Assembly: GCF_964340395.1 (NCBI RefSeq)
Contig: NC_135568.1
Coordinates: 2,514,501 to 2,578,500 of the forward strand
Direction: 5' to 3'
Length of the DNA stretch: 64,000 nt
Source of the DNA: Glandiceps talaboti
Taxonomy: Eukaryota > Hemichordata > Enteropneusta > Spengelidae
The notes under the pieces are model-generated. The model was not told the origin of the DNA. It did not search any database and worked only from the letters and a program-made list of their open reading frames with translations. Made by a program: the position numbers and the translations under genes. Each line of letters opens with the position of its first letter. Position 1 is the first letter of the stretch. This document shows, one piece after another, positions 37,311-50,740 of this stretch.

Positions 37311-37696
37311 ACCTGTACTGTTTGGTAGAGTCAAAGTTATCCTTCTTAAATACAGACCTTGTTAATTTGATCAAACTAAACTAGTTTTGGGCACAATAGA
37401 AGTAAGACTGATATGATAAGAAGCAATTGAGGTGACCACTTGGCTACCAAAAACACCCCAAACATGTTTACCTAGATTATCAAATGAAGCAATTAATTAT
37501 TTTCAAGCTTAACCTAAGGGCATAAATATATATACTATATAGTGAGGTGAAAGAAACACCACACACATCTTAGTTGCACTGAAATTGCCACTTGCATGCA
37601 AAATTATGTTTTACTCCATTTTGATTTTAAATCCAGATTTTTACTAACTGGATGTAAATAAAATAAAAATATTATAAATATTTATCTATTGTGTAA

Positions 37697-37698
<2 letters not shown>

Positions 37699-37754
<56 letters not shown>
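37699..37754 (+). repeat. GT microsatellite
   Basis: About 28 uninterrupted GT units. Confidence 0.98.
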
Positions 37755-37756
<2 letters not shown>

Positions 37757-38589
37757 AGATTTTTTTCTCTGCTAGATGCGTTGGCTTCTGTGATATTTTA
37801 ATGCCATAAGGAACATTTCCATAGCATGTTTTTTCATTTAATGGACAACATTTTTACAATATTATTTTTCATTGCATTATATTTATACAATAATGTATTG
37901 TATTGTATTGCATTGGGCTGTACTGCATATTAGGAGCATTGTACATGTGCTACATTTTGCTGTGCTATGCTGGACGTATTGTATTGCATTGTCAGTACTA
38001 TACATTTTTTGGTCTAAAATCTTCAAATCTTCAATGGTATGACTAGATCAGTCACTGAAAATGGCTACTGTGTCATTTTTGCAACATAAAAAATTCTTTC
38101 ATACTTGGCTTTTACTGTTGAATAAAAAGTAGCTTAAAGTAAAAAGTGTTGTTTTATCAGGAATAAAATACCATGTTGTCATGACAAATGATGACCCGAT
38201 TGTAGTTTGACAAATGATTGTAGTTTGACGTATGGACATACTTACACTATTAATGATGAATATATTCAAGTGTTTTGTATTCAGATCAGGTAAGTATTTC
38301 AAAATAAATCTTACGCCTCACTTCATTTTATGATTAATGCCCAATATTACGATCTAAGGTGCATGTCAATGTATTCACCATTAGATATAGTTCACTACTA
38401 CTACTGCAACACCAGGTTTTTTTTGTCAGTATACACTCAAGTTAAATTTCTGACTTATTTCATACCTAAACAGGTTTTATTAAGACGACCAACTTTAAAT
38501 ATGCTAGGTATCTGTACTGGCTTAATTACCTCAACAGTAAACACCATATATTTGTTTATAAAAAGGTATAAATTTATGTTGCGATATCT

Positions 38590-38790
38590 GAGTACTTGGC
38601 ACCTTCAAGACTCTAAAATGAAACACAACTATCGGTATCTGAATTACCATTTTACCTCATGCATACTTGAGAGTCAACATAGAAGAAGGTCGACTTAATC
38701 TCACGCAAACCTATCGTAATACATGTGAAGCGTGTAGCATGAAAGTTATGGTGTCCACCAAGAAACTGAATGACTGTTCATTATTTTTAT
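38590..38790 (+). repeat. R5 single copy
   Basis: CTGAATTACCATTTTACCTC, GAAGGTCGACTTAATCTCAC, GTGTAGCATGAAAGTTATGG, TGTCCACCAAGAAACTGAAT, GACTGTT parallel the tandem units at 51.87-52.64 kb. Confidence 0.65.
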
Positions 38791-40539
38791 GATGCACCTT
38801 CAAGGCAGTAGTATATAAATTAATTTCAGGTACCGAGAATGTGTATGTGTACATGTACAGGAAGGAATTAGGCCAAGAAAAGGAGAAGAATTGTTTCTGG
38901 TCAGCCCACACATCACTTGTGTTTGTCCAGCCCATGTAAGCTGTTGCAGGGAAAAACAAAAAATAATCCTTCCTAATTCAGTGAAGACAACTGCAGAGCC
39001 AATCATGAACAAGTAAACAACATCTACCCTACATACACACATTCCAATGCAAGTAATCAGTGGTAAACATGTATTGCACTGCAGTGCAATAGTAATATGC
39101 ATTGTGCAATGATGCAAGTTATCACTGGTACATACATGTACATGCATGTGTATGTAATTAATGTACATGTACATGTATTCTCTCATTCAAATATATGTTA
39201 CAGTGGTTATGTGGCCTAGCACATTTCTTTTTAAAGTATGAAATTTGTTGGTCTTGAAATGAGCTGTTTGGTTGCACAAACTATACCGTAGATTTAGAGG
39301 AATCTCATACTAAGTGTAATCTCGCACTCAAAGGGAACACCGACAAATACGCTCTGTTGTGAATTTTTACAAGTGATCATGCATGTAATTCACCCAAGAT
39401 AAAGCTGCACATTCAATTTCGAGTTTTACAATACCATAAAGTTCAGTCACAACGTAAAGCAATTTATTGATCAGTTTGCAATGTACCAGAATTTTAAATC
39501 GCGATTTTAATTTCTCTGTAGCTTTTGCAAAATACATTGTAGATATCAAAATGAAAATTACAATGACAGTTTTTTGACACTATGAACTCAATTTTGTGGA
39601 AATGGCATAATCCTGTATAAACACTCTGTGTAGTTGGAATCTGGCATTATATTAGACTCTGAATTATTCATTCATTTGATGATTTAGAACTCAACCAAAA
39701 CATGTTTTATGTTGAATCTAGCAAACCCCAGTGGTGTGTGATCTTTCGGTATAGATAAATATCTGTATATCTACTTTACTAGAGGAGAAAAGTGAAATGT
39801 TATCATAAAAAAAACACTGTAGAATAAACTTTGCATATGGTGATCGAGTCAAACTGATCTCTCACTGCATCGCACATCAGTTTTCTTATTTTTGATAAAT
39901 GTTATAATTAAAAGAAGTGGAAATTTGCATCAACGTTTCAAAAAAATCTAATCTACTAAATTTACAGATATCTGCATCAAAATATTTTTTGAAATTCATA
40001 GTTACTATATAGGCCCCCGTTTACATCATGCTGTTTTAAAATGAAAACGCAACTATTTTGTCAAGTTGTGTTTGTATCAACAGTTTACATAGATCTCGAG
40101 ACGTCAAATACGCACATGAAAGCATATCAATTTGCAAATGCTGCCAAAAGTGCATTGTTTTCAAAATGATTAATTTTCCTTAGAAAAGGGAGTCCATGTG
40201 AATGGGCAAAGAGGATAGATTCAAAAACAGAGTTTTGTAAATGACCAAAAATGCCACAATTCGGAAACATACAAATTTGACTTTAGGTCGAATGACCCCA
40301 TCGATGACATACTTGTACATTTTTACCAATGATACTCTGTAAACAATCAAAATATTTGTTGACCATTTGTGTAAAAAACATGAAAATGCATTGGAACAAA
40401 AACTAGGAAGTAAAAATGAATAATTTTTACAATTTTTATTCAAAAATGTTCAGTCCATGAATTTCTAAATTCACAGCAGACAGAAAATAACACTCAACTC
40501 TGTAAGACTAAATGTGGAGTGCCAGATTATATAGTAAGA

Positions 40540-41015
40540 GGAATCCAAACCTGAATCTAATGTTAAGCTCAGATTGACTAAGCCTCGGAGATGCACTATG
40601 TCTTATTCTTAAATTATCAAAAATCTCAGTCTGAATCTAATTCTAAGTTCAGATTAATTCAGCGATGCACTGAAGACTAATTTTTGAATTATCAAGAATC
40701 TCAATATTAATCTAATTCCAAGTTAAGAAATGCACTAACAGTTAATTTTTAATATGTGAAGAATCTCAATCTGAATCTAATTCCAAGTTCAGATTGATTC
40801 AATGATGCACTGAAGACTAATTTTTAAATTATCAAGAATCTCAATATTAATCTAATTCGAAGTTCAGAAATGTACTAACAGTTAATTTTTAAAATGTGAA
40901 GAATCTCAATCTGAATCTAATTCCAAATTCAGAGATGCACTAAGATCTGATTCTTGAATTGTGAAGAATCTCAATCTGAATCTAATTTCTTTCCAGAGAT
41001 GCTCTAATGACCGAT
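40540..41015 (+). repeat. Tandem array, about 55-75 bp units
   Basis: AAGAATCTCAATCTGAATCT, AATTCCAAGTTCAGA, GATGCACTGAAGACTAATTT recur about seven times, with a longer and a shorter variant partly alternating. Confidence 0.88.
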
Positions 41016-41284
41016 TCTAAAATTACCTTTACCATTCAAATGCAGTTTAAGGGTGAGAGAATCCAATCTGAAAGACAATTTATGGCTTCTTGAATACAAG
41101 AAGCATTTTTAAGACACTGAGGTTTGTCTCAGGGCATCGTTAAGTGTATGTGGATATGCAGTCATTTAGGTACATCATCACAGGAGAAGCATCGAAGCCA
41201 ACCATGAAAGACTACAAATATAAAATGATAGTCTAAGAGGAGTAAATATAATCACTGCATAATTATGGCAGACTGTTATTCTTC

Positions 41285-41510
41285 CATGGCAATTGCACCT
41301 TTATCGATTTGCACAGCCTGGACAGGCGTTCAAGTCTCACTATATAATTAGGGAAGACAGCTATTTGGCAATCACACCTCTATCTATTCCTGGATACCAA
41401 GCCTGACAGAACAGTCTAGTGATGTTGTATAATTAGGGCACACAGCTATACTTGTACTTGGCAATCACACCTTTATCGATTCCTGGAAATCAGCCTTGAG
41501 AAACATTCAA
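41285..41510 (+). repeat. Tandem repeat, about 95 bp unit, 2.5 copies
   Basis: TGGCAATCACACCTTTATCG, ATTCCTGGA, AGCCTG, ATATAATTAGGGA and CAGCTAT occur three times. Confidence 0.85.
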
Positions 41511-41734
41511 GATATCAACAACTTAAGGCTTCTAACAAGAACATTTTGCCAGCTACAATATCTTGTGTGAGCATTCCTATGAAATCTATCTGATGTATAG
41601 CAACATTCCCCATGGTATGATTGCTTAAGATAATTGGTATGAACAATTCCCATACCTGTATGGTGGCTTAACATTATATTCTGTAATGCAACATTTAAAA
41701 ATATCACATGCACTAATGTTGTGCAGTATATGTT

Positions 41735-42140
41735 TATCATGGCTGCTTCAAAATTTACAACATAAATGTATTATGGCTGCTTAAAAGAATATAATGTTGT
41801 GCAAAAATATGGCTGTTTAAAATAATGTTCTGTTGTGCAACATTTCTTAATATTGTTGTCACACACTATTTTATCATGGCCGCTTAAAATAATACAAAAG
41901 TTACGTAACATTTCCCAATATGGCTGCTTAAAATAAAATTCTCTTGTGCAACATTTCTTAATATGGCTGCTTAAAATAATAATATTATGTCATACAATAT
42001 TTTATCATTATTGCTATTTAAAATAATTTTTTAATAGTTTCCAAATATGGCTGCTTAGAAAATAATCTTCTCTTGTGCAACATTTTCCAATGGCTGCCTA
42101 GATTAATATATCATGTGATATATCCTTAATATGGCTGCTT
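41735..42140 (+). repeat. Degenerate array (ATATGGCTGCTTAAAATAAT core)
   Basis: About eight units of 40-60 bp carry ATGGCTGCTTAAAATAAT, TTGTGCAACATTTCTTAAT. Confidence 0.85.
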
Positions 42141-42772
42141 TCACAGAACTGGCATCAAATTGTACGAAATATGGTTTTAGTATATTTTAGAAAGGTCTGT
42201 ATACACCTCTATAGAGTAATTCAAACTATTCTTTTTTAAAATACTTGGCACTGAATTAAACCTGTTCATTTCAGATTAAAATATAAATGGTGAAATCTGA
42301 ATATGATTATAATAATTACAATGTACTGGTAACATAAGTCCTTGACCATTTTTTCCCATTTTGTATCTAAAATATAGTGTACATGACTTGCATATAATTC
42401 AGATTGTAGACTTTAGGGCATGTAACACAATATCATAGCCGAATGTATAAAGCTTTTCCATGCTGAGAAGTAATCAACGACATGCCGACCTGCCTTGTAA
42501 ACTGCCTGGGGTTAGGACATGTACGTATGTGGTATTGTTATGAGAAGGTATTACAGCATTCACTACAAATCACAACATTCAAGTTGTTCATGTTACAATG
42601 TGACAATAATACTTAGTGTAGTGTGTTTTGTTGTAGCACAGTTGGTGTCCATATCTGAGACTGTAAGTATAACCTTGTAGCATCAGAGTCAGTAAGCACG
42701 AACCTCTAACATGTACATGCATTTGAGTTGGCAGTTGCAAGTACACAATGTACAAACTTATACAACCTGTGA

Positions 42773-43078
42773 CAAGTAAGCATTTACAACCGGAACTTGT
42801 TACAAACAGGAAAAGTAAACTAATGAATTGGGGTTGAAAACACTTGGTACAGCATGTTGATTTGATAAGAATAGTTTTATGGCCTCTTTACATATACATG
42901 GAATGTATTTGAAGTTTGATATCCATCTGTGAACATGAACTATATAGCTAGTATTTTGTAAAGTGGCCATAAAACTGTTCTCATCCAATTATGGAATGTA
43001 ATACTTGTGTCTGTACTACAATATACTGTTTACTTTCCCTGTTTGTAACAAGTTTCACTTGTAAATGCTTGCCTAGGA
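42773..43078. mobile_element. Foldback (MITE-like) element, about 305 bp
   Basis: AAGTAAGCATTTACAACCGG, AACTTGTTACAAACAGGAAA, AGTAAAC (42776-42822) pairs with GTTTACTTTCCCTGTTTGTA, ACAAGTTTCACTTGTAAATG, CTTGCCT (43029-43075). Further in, GAATAGTTTTATGGCCTCTT at 42869 pairs with GTGGCCATAAAACTGTTC at 42963-42980. It is noncoding. Confidence 0.78.
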
Positions 43079-43544
43079 CTTCTAGGACTTTCCAGGAGTT
43101 TTTATCAGTTTTCCAGGAGTATTCAGATTAACTGCAGTCATTTTCCAGACATGATGACCCACAAAAATACATTTTATTTATCAACACATCTGCTTTTTAA
43201 TCCATATTTCTTACCTATCTAATTGATGACAATAATATCTACTAAGATTCAGTTGATTAACTTTCTGACGAGTCAGGTTCATTCTTCTCATCCACCAATC
43301 AGCTCACTTCATATTCAGTCATGTGATTTTTTAATCTATGACTTCACTGCACTCTTTGTTTAGTTCTGCTGAATTCCAATTTTATTATTGAATTTTATTT
43401 TTAGAGTTCACTAAAACTTGTACCCATAATATGACCAAATGATGACATGGTCTTCTTTTCTGGGAAATAAATATTATGCAATACCACCTTCCTCATGTAA
43501 AGTTATTAATGTGTTAGTGTTAGAGAGAGAAAACAAAATTGTTT

Positions 43545-43545
43545 T

Positions 43546-43590
<45 letters not shown>

Positions 43591-43678
43591 AATGTTGTTA
43601 TTATTGTTGTTTACCATACTGTGTTCACAGTTGTGTAATAAAATTATTATTATTATTATTGTTATTATTATTAATAAA
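43545..43678 (+). repeat. TTG and TTA trinucleotide microsatellites
   Basis: About 13 TTG units (43548-43590) and about 10 TTA units (43643-43676). The poly-Leu and poly-Asn frames here are artefacts. Confidence 0.97.
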
Positions 43679-44384
43679 GGGAACATGAACATGACCATGT
43701 AGACATTCACAGCAACAGATGGGTGGCTGTATCAAATTTAATTCAGTTATGTTACATATTCATTGAATTCAGTTAATATGTTACATATTCAGCTAATTAA
43801 TTACACATATTTTTTGAGTTCATTGAACTTGTATTACCAGGATGTTGACACGTAATGTGTCCTTTACTACGCTTTAAATTTCACATGTCACTGACACACA
43901 ACAATTTCTTGTGACATACTGATATTCGGTATTCTCCTATCTATAAAACTTTGTGGTGACTCACAAGACAACATTATTTTATCATTTTGACCCATAACAA
44001 AGAAAAATTGTCTTTTATTAAATGGCACACTGGTGATAATTTGGTTTTACTTCTGTACATTCAACTCTATCCTTCTACCAATAAACTGTACATTCTGTTG
44101 ACTATATTATATAGCAACAGAAAACAGGTATGTCAAAATTGTACCTGAGTTATGTTACATGTGCTCACAAACTTTATAATAAAAGGGAATGCAACTCCAG
44201 GATAGAAGTATTTCAGTAAACAGACATATGTATTTGATGAACAATCAATATTCATGGCCATTTATTTTATATAATAAGCAGTAAGGAGTCATGAATATTT
44301 AGTGTTCATCTAATACACATCCATGTTCATCTAAGTCCCATGAGACTACAGAGGACCACTGCTAGAACTATACGTGAAAGTGTT

Positions 44385-44604
44385 TTTTAGTGCCTATCAG
44401 ATGTACAGCCATTACAGCTTGGAAGAACAGTTTTATTTTGTCTGATGTCAGTTTCTGTCTCCACTATTTCTGACGAAGCTTCGCAATTTTGCGTGATTTT
44501 ATTATTTTTTTCTCAAATACATAAAAAAATTTTTTAGGGTTGTCAGTGAAAGATTAGGTGGGGTCAGGTAACCAGAACCGAGTAATTATTTTTTTTAGGC
44601 CTTA
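44385..44604 (-). mobile_element. R2 element copy C (one end truncated)
   Basis: The right end reads GGTGGGGTCAGGTAACCAGA, ACCGAGTAATTA, T-run, AGGCCTTA, like copy B. The interior contains CAGTTTCTGTCTCCACTATT and TTGGAAGAACAGTTTTATT, the complement of copies A and D. The AGGCCTAA end expected on the left is missing. Confidence 0.75.
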
Positions 44605-45059
44605 TTCAGTGACAACCATCACATTGCACAGGTAGAGTACATAAATTCAAATCAAGTTAGTGTACAAACATTTATTGCCATGGGGGTGACATTAAAGATT
44701 TATTAACAGGTCCTGTGCTATTTTTAAATGCTTGAATCATTTTCTGAGGAGTTATTTATCATTTATCATGCATCAGGCTTCCACCTAAAAGTCAAGTATA
44801 TGGATGAGATGTACGGTTTATTTTCCATAGGCTATATCAGCTACTGTCAGGCTGTAAAAACTACTCGTATGAAACAAAGTGATGTCTCTCTGAACCCCTA
44901 ATTAAATTGCTCCAGATACATGGACAAGAGGAAATTCAAACTCAAGATTTGTATTAGACATGTCAGCATAGTATTTAAGAAGACTCGTGAGCTCATACAA
45001 GGATAATACAGCTAACAAACTGAAGTAACATTTCTAAACTTATACATAGAATTAACAAA

Positions 45060-45375
45060 TTTGTGATATTCAGGACTGCTTTATGATAACAATAACATGT
45101 ATTTGCTTTTAGATTCATCACAAAATGTTGACATTTGAAATGCTTTTCTGATAACAACACCACTGTACTGCATCTATAAAAATGTTGATATTCAGGATTT
45201 CGTTTTCATAAAAAACATCATACTGCACTTACATTTACAAGATCTTAGACTAATATTGATATTCAGGACGACTATTTTGATAAAAACACCATACTGCACT
45301 TACTTTTAAGATTGATAAACATATTGATATTCAGAACTGGTCTATGATAACGACGCCATATACTACATTAATATT
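45060..45375 (+). repeat. Minisatellite, about 60-65 bp unit, five copies
   Basis: GATATTCAGGACTGCTTT, ATGATAACAACACCATACTG, CACTTACATTTA. Confidence 0.87.
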
Positions 45376-45399
45376 GTGATGCACACCAGGTTTGAAACT

Positions 45400-45975
45400 A
45401 ACATCCGTAAGGGGTACTTTATTTCCATATGCTACGGATCAAGGCAGTATATGGGATCCATACTAACAGGGCATTTAATTTCTCATATCAAAAGCTTAAT
45501 ATATGTAGAACAGGAGAGAAATAAATTCAATGCTAACTACAGGACATATTTCATTTCCTATACTGTAGAACAGGGCAGTATGGAATACATGCTAACTATG
45601 GGATATTTCATTTCCTATACTGTAGAACAGGCCAACATGGAATCCATGCTAACTACAGGACATTTCATTTCCTATACTGTAGAACAGGGCAGTATGGAAT
45701 ACATGCTAACTATGGGATATTTCATTTCCTATATTGTAGAACAGGCCAACATGGAATCCATGCTAACTACAGGACATTTCATTTCCTATACTGTAGAACA
45801 GGGCAGTATGGAATACATGCTAACTATGGGATATTTCATTTCCTATACTGTAGAACAGGCCAACATGGAATCCATGCTAACTACAGGACATTTCATTTCC
45901 TATACTGTACAACAGGACAGTATGGAATCCCTGCTAACTATGGGATATTTCATTTCCTATACTGTACAATAGGAC
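45400..45975 (+). repeat. 57-bp tandem repeat with 114-bp dimer (higher-order) structure
   Basis: CTATACTGTAGAACAG starts recur exactly every 57 bp from 45561 to 45960. Units alternate between type A (GCCAACATGGAATCCATGCT, AACTACAGGACATTTC) and type B (GGCAGTATGGAATACATGCT, AACTATGGGATATTTC). 57 is divisible by 3, so a 198-codon plus-strand frame (45376-45972) with a 19-residue repeat stays open. A second plus frame is also largely stop-free, so coding is not supported. Confidence 0.95.
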
Positions 45976-46084
45976 AGTATCTTATAACACTATGTCATTA
46001 TGCTATCTTTCTGATATTATCATTTAGTTATGTTTATTTCAGACAAAAAATATTGAGGTACAGAAATAAATGAATATATACAAT

Positions 46085-46496
46085 TCATCATACCATGTAC
46101 GAGCTAAGTTGAACAAAAAATATGGACTGTATACTCTGGTCGTTCTAAGTCAAGACAATTTGTAACTATGTCATGACAATGCGTGTCTTTGTCATATTCT
46201 ACTCATTTATGACTCTGATGCTATTCCCCTATGAACACTGGTTCTACTGTGTTTGAACTCTGGGGCACAAAGTCAAAACATTGAACATTGCCATTACATT
46301 CCCCAATTTTTCTTTGATATAACTAGAGCTGGTATAATGATGTTATTCTCCAATATTTTTCTTCATTCAGCCGGAAAATAGTCATGACCTAAGGGTTTCA
46401 CTAAGAGTCGATAGATGAGTAGTGACTAAAGCCCCCTTCGGTTACTTGTATTTTCCTTGGCCGAATGAAGAAAAATATTAGGAAATAACATCCAGT
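46085..46496 (+). mobile_element. R1 element, full-length copy
   Basis: The body reads CATACCATGTACGAGCTAAG, TTGAACAAAAAATATGGACT, TACTCTGGTCGTTCTAAGTC. The terminal foldback CCAATATTTTTCTTCATTCA, GCCGGAAAATAGTCATGACC (46352-46391) pairs with TATTTTCCTTGGCCGAATGA, AGAAAAATATT near 46449-46480. It is somewhat longer than the 22.8-kb copy through an insertion with GTCATGACAATGCGTGTC. Confidence 0.78.
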
Positions 46497-46959
46497 TTTG
46501 TTTTGTGGTTTCAGCATGCCGACTTTAGATAATGTAGCTTGGTATGTGTATACAATAGACACACAGGAGACAAGTTGTCCCTGATATCTTTTCCACTGAT
46601 AACACTAAGCTCCACAAGAGCAGGTTATACCCTGCTACTCAAAAGTTTCAACTTATCACTACAACTCCAGTGGAAGTATACTAATCCCAGACATGTCAAA
46701 CAACATGAAAACATTATGACAGCTAAAGGGTATAAATTATTTGATATCAAATACTACAATCACAAACCTATAAATACTAGTTAATAATTCATGTATAATG
46801 GTGTAATTAGTTGTGCACACCTCATAAACCTTCATGTAATTGATCCACAGTGTTATCAAAATAAATGTAATAGGGCAATATCCTAATTCATTATAATTTC
46901 ATTAATAATTTACTTATTAATAAATATATAATTTGGTTTCAAATATTTAGATGGCTTTT

Positions 46960-47290
46960 GTAAATTGTCAAGGCATACCAGGTGCACTATTTTAATAGAG
47001 TTGAGATTAATAGTCAAACTGTGTGAATGCACTATTAAATTTATATCCAAAGATATAGCCATGTGTTCATTATGTCGATACCATGTCAGTGGAGTAAATA
47101 AATTACAGTCTATTAATCAAACTGTGTTAATTCACTTTTACCTAAAATATTGCCACGTTTTCATTATACACACACACACACCATTTCAATGGAGTTTACA
47201 GCATAGACTCAATCACACTTTCATACCCAAAATACAGCCATGTTTTCATTATGCACACCATTTCAATGGAGTTGACAGCTCACCGTATGG
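46960..47290 (+). repeat. Degenerate tandem repeat, about 85 bp unit, 3.5 copies
   Basis: CAAACTGTGTTAATTCACTT, ATAGCCATGTTTTCATTATG, CACACCATTTCAATGGAGTT. One unit contains a short CA run. Confidence 0.8.
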
Positions 47291-47689
47291 TACGACAAGC
47301 TTACATATGCTTCTTTATACATAGGACGGTATTTTCTTAATGTTTAATAATCTATAATTTACAAACCATAACCAGCTGGTTTCTACATTCACTGTACATT
47401 TCATCAAACTAATGTAACATGTAGTATAATAAAGATGAATGTCGATCATTCAGTTTGATCAGAGTAACAAATGTATACAGCTATTCAATGCATCCCTGTG
47501 TTGCCCTACATTAACGCAGAATTTACCTGCTGTATCATGAGGTCTGTGATCCTGCTCACCTTGTACATTGTCAGGTGCTAAATTATTTACAGATAAGGTG
47601 GATAGGGTAGTGATGACTTGCATACAGATTTACTGCATACATGTACAGTTAGGGAATAGAGCTTGTCAACTGTTTATAGCTGCACAGTG

Positions 47690-48350
47690 TTTTCACTAAG
47701 GGTGGTCAAATCTACCTGAGTTCACAAGATATTTTACAAAGTTCCCTACAAGAAATCAGACAACATCAACCATCTCTCAACTGTGATGTTGGATACCACC
47801 TCCCGCCCACCTACAACATTCTACTGTCGGGTGATTCCATTCGTGGTTCACCCGACTGTATTACAGTTACAGTATACTAATGATGTCCGAGTGATTCAGA
47901 CGAAAGCTCCATACTCACTTAATACACAGATTTTTAATACTTTAAGTATCTTTGTTTCATTACCGGTATATTCCCTACCAGTGATTTGTTACGGGTGGTG
48001 AACAGGTAAAATCTACCTGAGTTTATCAGTGATTTTACCAGGGTTCTCTACCTAGTGTTTTTGTTAAGGATGGAATCTAGCTCAGAGTTCCTTGTTTTTG
48101 TAAGGGTGGTATTTAAGTAGCTAAAATCTATCGGGTTCCCCAGTCACTGTACCAGAGTTTCCTACCAGTGTGTTTGTGTGTTTGATCAGTGTAGTGAACA
48201 CAAGTTCCTCAGTCATTCCACTAGGTTACCTACAAGTACTGCTATTGTTGTTAAGGGTGAGTAGGTAAAATCTACCTCAGTTTACCAGGGAATCCTCAGT
48301 GCCAGACTACTTATGTTATGGGTGGTTACAAACAGGTAAAGCCTTTCTAA
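47690..48350 (+). repeat. Degenerate tandem array, about 85 bp unit
   Basis: GGTAAAATCTACCTGAGTTT, ACCAGTGATTTTACCAGGGT, TCCCTACCAGTGTTTTTGTT, AAGGGTGGT, in about seven variants. Confidence 0.8.
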
Positions 48351-50340
48351 GTTTGATTCCAGAGTCTTTTCTTAAACAATGGTATGACCAGGAAACTAGG
48401 GCAGTTTTACATGAATCCCCCTTTCTGTTACCATGGTTCCCAAACCTTAGTAAAAACACTGTATTGCAAATGCTATAATATTTCTTGTAGCTTGGAATCT
48501 TGAATGCTGTTGAGTGATTATTAGTGGTCAAAAATTTTATACCATCAACTCTAACACCAACATATACATATATATCCAGTGAACAGTTATACACATGTCA
48601 ATTCTTACCATTGGTTTACCTTAAGACAGGAAAACCTGGACTTTTGCCAGGCAGGACAAACTAAGTTTAATTGCCCATGGGCAATATATGAGAAAACATA
48701 CTATAACTACATATTATGTAAAGGTGATCACTTGCATTGGTGCATGTAGAATACCCATCTGGAAATGAGCATGTGGTTGTTCAATGCACATGAAATACCT
48801 CGAATGCACAGTTGCATTTTTTATTTTGACGACAATATGTTGCATGCTATACAGTATTTACAAAGAGACCACCACCTACAAAATAATTGTAAACATACAT
48901 CTCCATAAATCTGTCTAATTACCAGACATTATTTTTCTCTTTCTTTACATTGAATAGCTTTTGTAGTTCATTAGTTTTATTATGTTATGTAATGCTTCTC
49001 TGAGATAGTTTATTAGTTTTGTTATAATTTTCCTTTTGTATTTTGTACCATTAGCAACTCCCCAGGGTTTTGTTACGTGTACTCAAATAAACGTAACGAA
49101 CAACATGTTTATATACAGGAGTTGTTTTTTAGGATTAACATACATGGGTATATACAATAACAACTGACTTCCATGACGTATGAGTGCCACTTTGGGTATT
49201 ACTCCGAGTCCTTATGCTTGTGCTCACAGTGTTTTCTGATGTACTTTCACTTGCTTTGCTACTCAAAGTATGACCACAGTGAACATTTTATACTGTAAAC
49301 ACTTGTGTAATACCTATAGTACCTACATCACATGCGTTTGCACGTCATGGGGTCCTGACATGTTTCAGTATATACATAGTATCTCGTTCTGGACAGGAAC
49401 AGCTGGGATATAGTTGGTGGACAGGTGAAGCTAAGTAATAATATTGCTCACAGGCAATACATGACAAAATATAGTCTACCTCATCTAAATTATGATGTTT
49501 ATAAATTGCAGAGATCAAATTTTGACATTCTCTCTCAATGAAAATCTTAATTACAAAAATCAATATAACCATACAAATGTAGACATTCACCTGATGGTCA
49601 TTAATATACAGATATTACATTGTAAACCCCAATATCGGTATTTGTGTCTTTGGATCAGGATTTTATCACAGCCTTCCTCACTTCAAGCAGATTACCATAT
49701 GGTCCTTAATCACAAATGCTATTGTTGGGGCAATAATATGGAATATCACAGTCTGAAGATGAATGGACACACATACATGTAAATGTAAACACAGTTCCTA
49801 ACTACATTTGTATCCATAATACCTGTCACAGTCTTCTGTTTTATTTGATATTTCAGACATTTAGCGGTAAAAAAAATATGGGCTTTAAAACACTTAATAT
49901 ATCTATTTTTTTCAAAATACGACTGAATGCTCAAGGTTACAACAACTTCTCAATTTTATCTGTTTTATTTGAATTCAAGCTTCATTCACGGTTATTTCTG
50001 GCTGGCAAACTTTTCATCCACATAATAATTAAAGCAGTACTAGGTGAAACTGGAACATGTACTAAAACTCTTTTATTAGATATGAAGACTTAGAGATGAT
50101 CGCACAACTATGTCGCACAAGGTCAATAAGTGAACATCATTCGTCTAGGACAAAACCCCCTTTCCCTTCCCCAAAACGAACGTTCACAAGTGTGACATCA
50201 CACATTTATATATGATGTAAACCATAATGCAAATGTAGTGGTCACATCACTACAATCGTTGCAATGACATGTTATAAAACTAGCAAGAATTCAAGGCTAC
50301 ACTTGGATTTGAACAATTCCAATTTCATAGCCAAAATCTA

Positions 50341-50740
50341 AGGCCTAAAAACAGAAATTGTTCGGTTCTGGTTACCCGACCCCACCTAGTTTTTCACTGC
50401 AGGGCTGATCCTAAACTTTTTGTTATGTATTCGAGATGAAATAAATAAAATCACGAAAACAAGTGAAGTTTTGGCAGATATAGTGGATGTGGAAACTGAT
50501 ATCAACTTAAAAAGACAATATAATAAAACTGTTCTTCCAATCTGTTTAATGGCTATACATCTGATAGGAAGAAATACATAACACAGAGACCATATGGAAA
50601 ACAACAGAAAATATAACTACCTGAACTAGACACTAACACGTGAAAATTGAAATTTAAAAAAAAAAAAAACCCTACCTACCTCACCTATTCTAAAATTGAG
50701 CTTAACGGAACCATACATTTTAAAAAAAAAAAGCTAAGCC
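50341..50740 (+). mobile_element. R2 element copy D, 400 bp, longest copy
   Basis: It starts AGGCCTAAAAACAGAAATTG, TTCGGTTCTGGTTACCCGAC and ends ATTCTAAAATTGAGCTTAAC, GGAACCATACAT, A-run, GCTAAGCC. The ends are complementary. The interior GTGGAAACTGATATCAACTT, AAAAAGACAATAT, TTCTTCCAATCTG matches copy A almost base for base. No protein-coding capacity. Confidence 0.85.

Noticed and set aside
38330-38698. 122-codon plus-strand frame
   Set aside because: AT-rich chance frame overlapping an R5 repeat copy, with no recognisable domain and no good start or splice context.
45376-45972. 198-codon plus-strand frame with a 19-residue repeat
   Set aside because: It arises from a 57-bp noncoding-looking tandem repeat. 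A second plus frame is also open and no signal, domain or splice context supports a gene.
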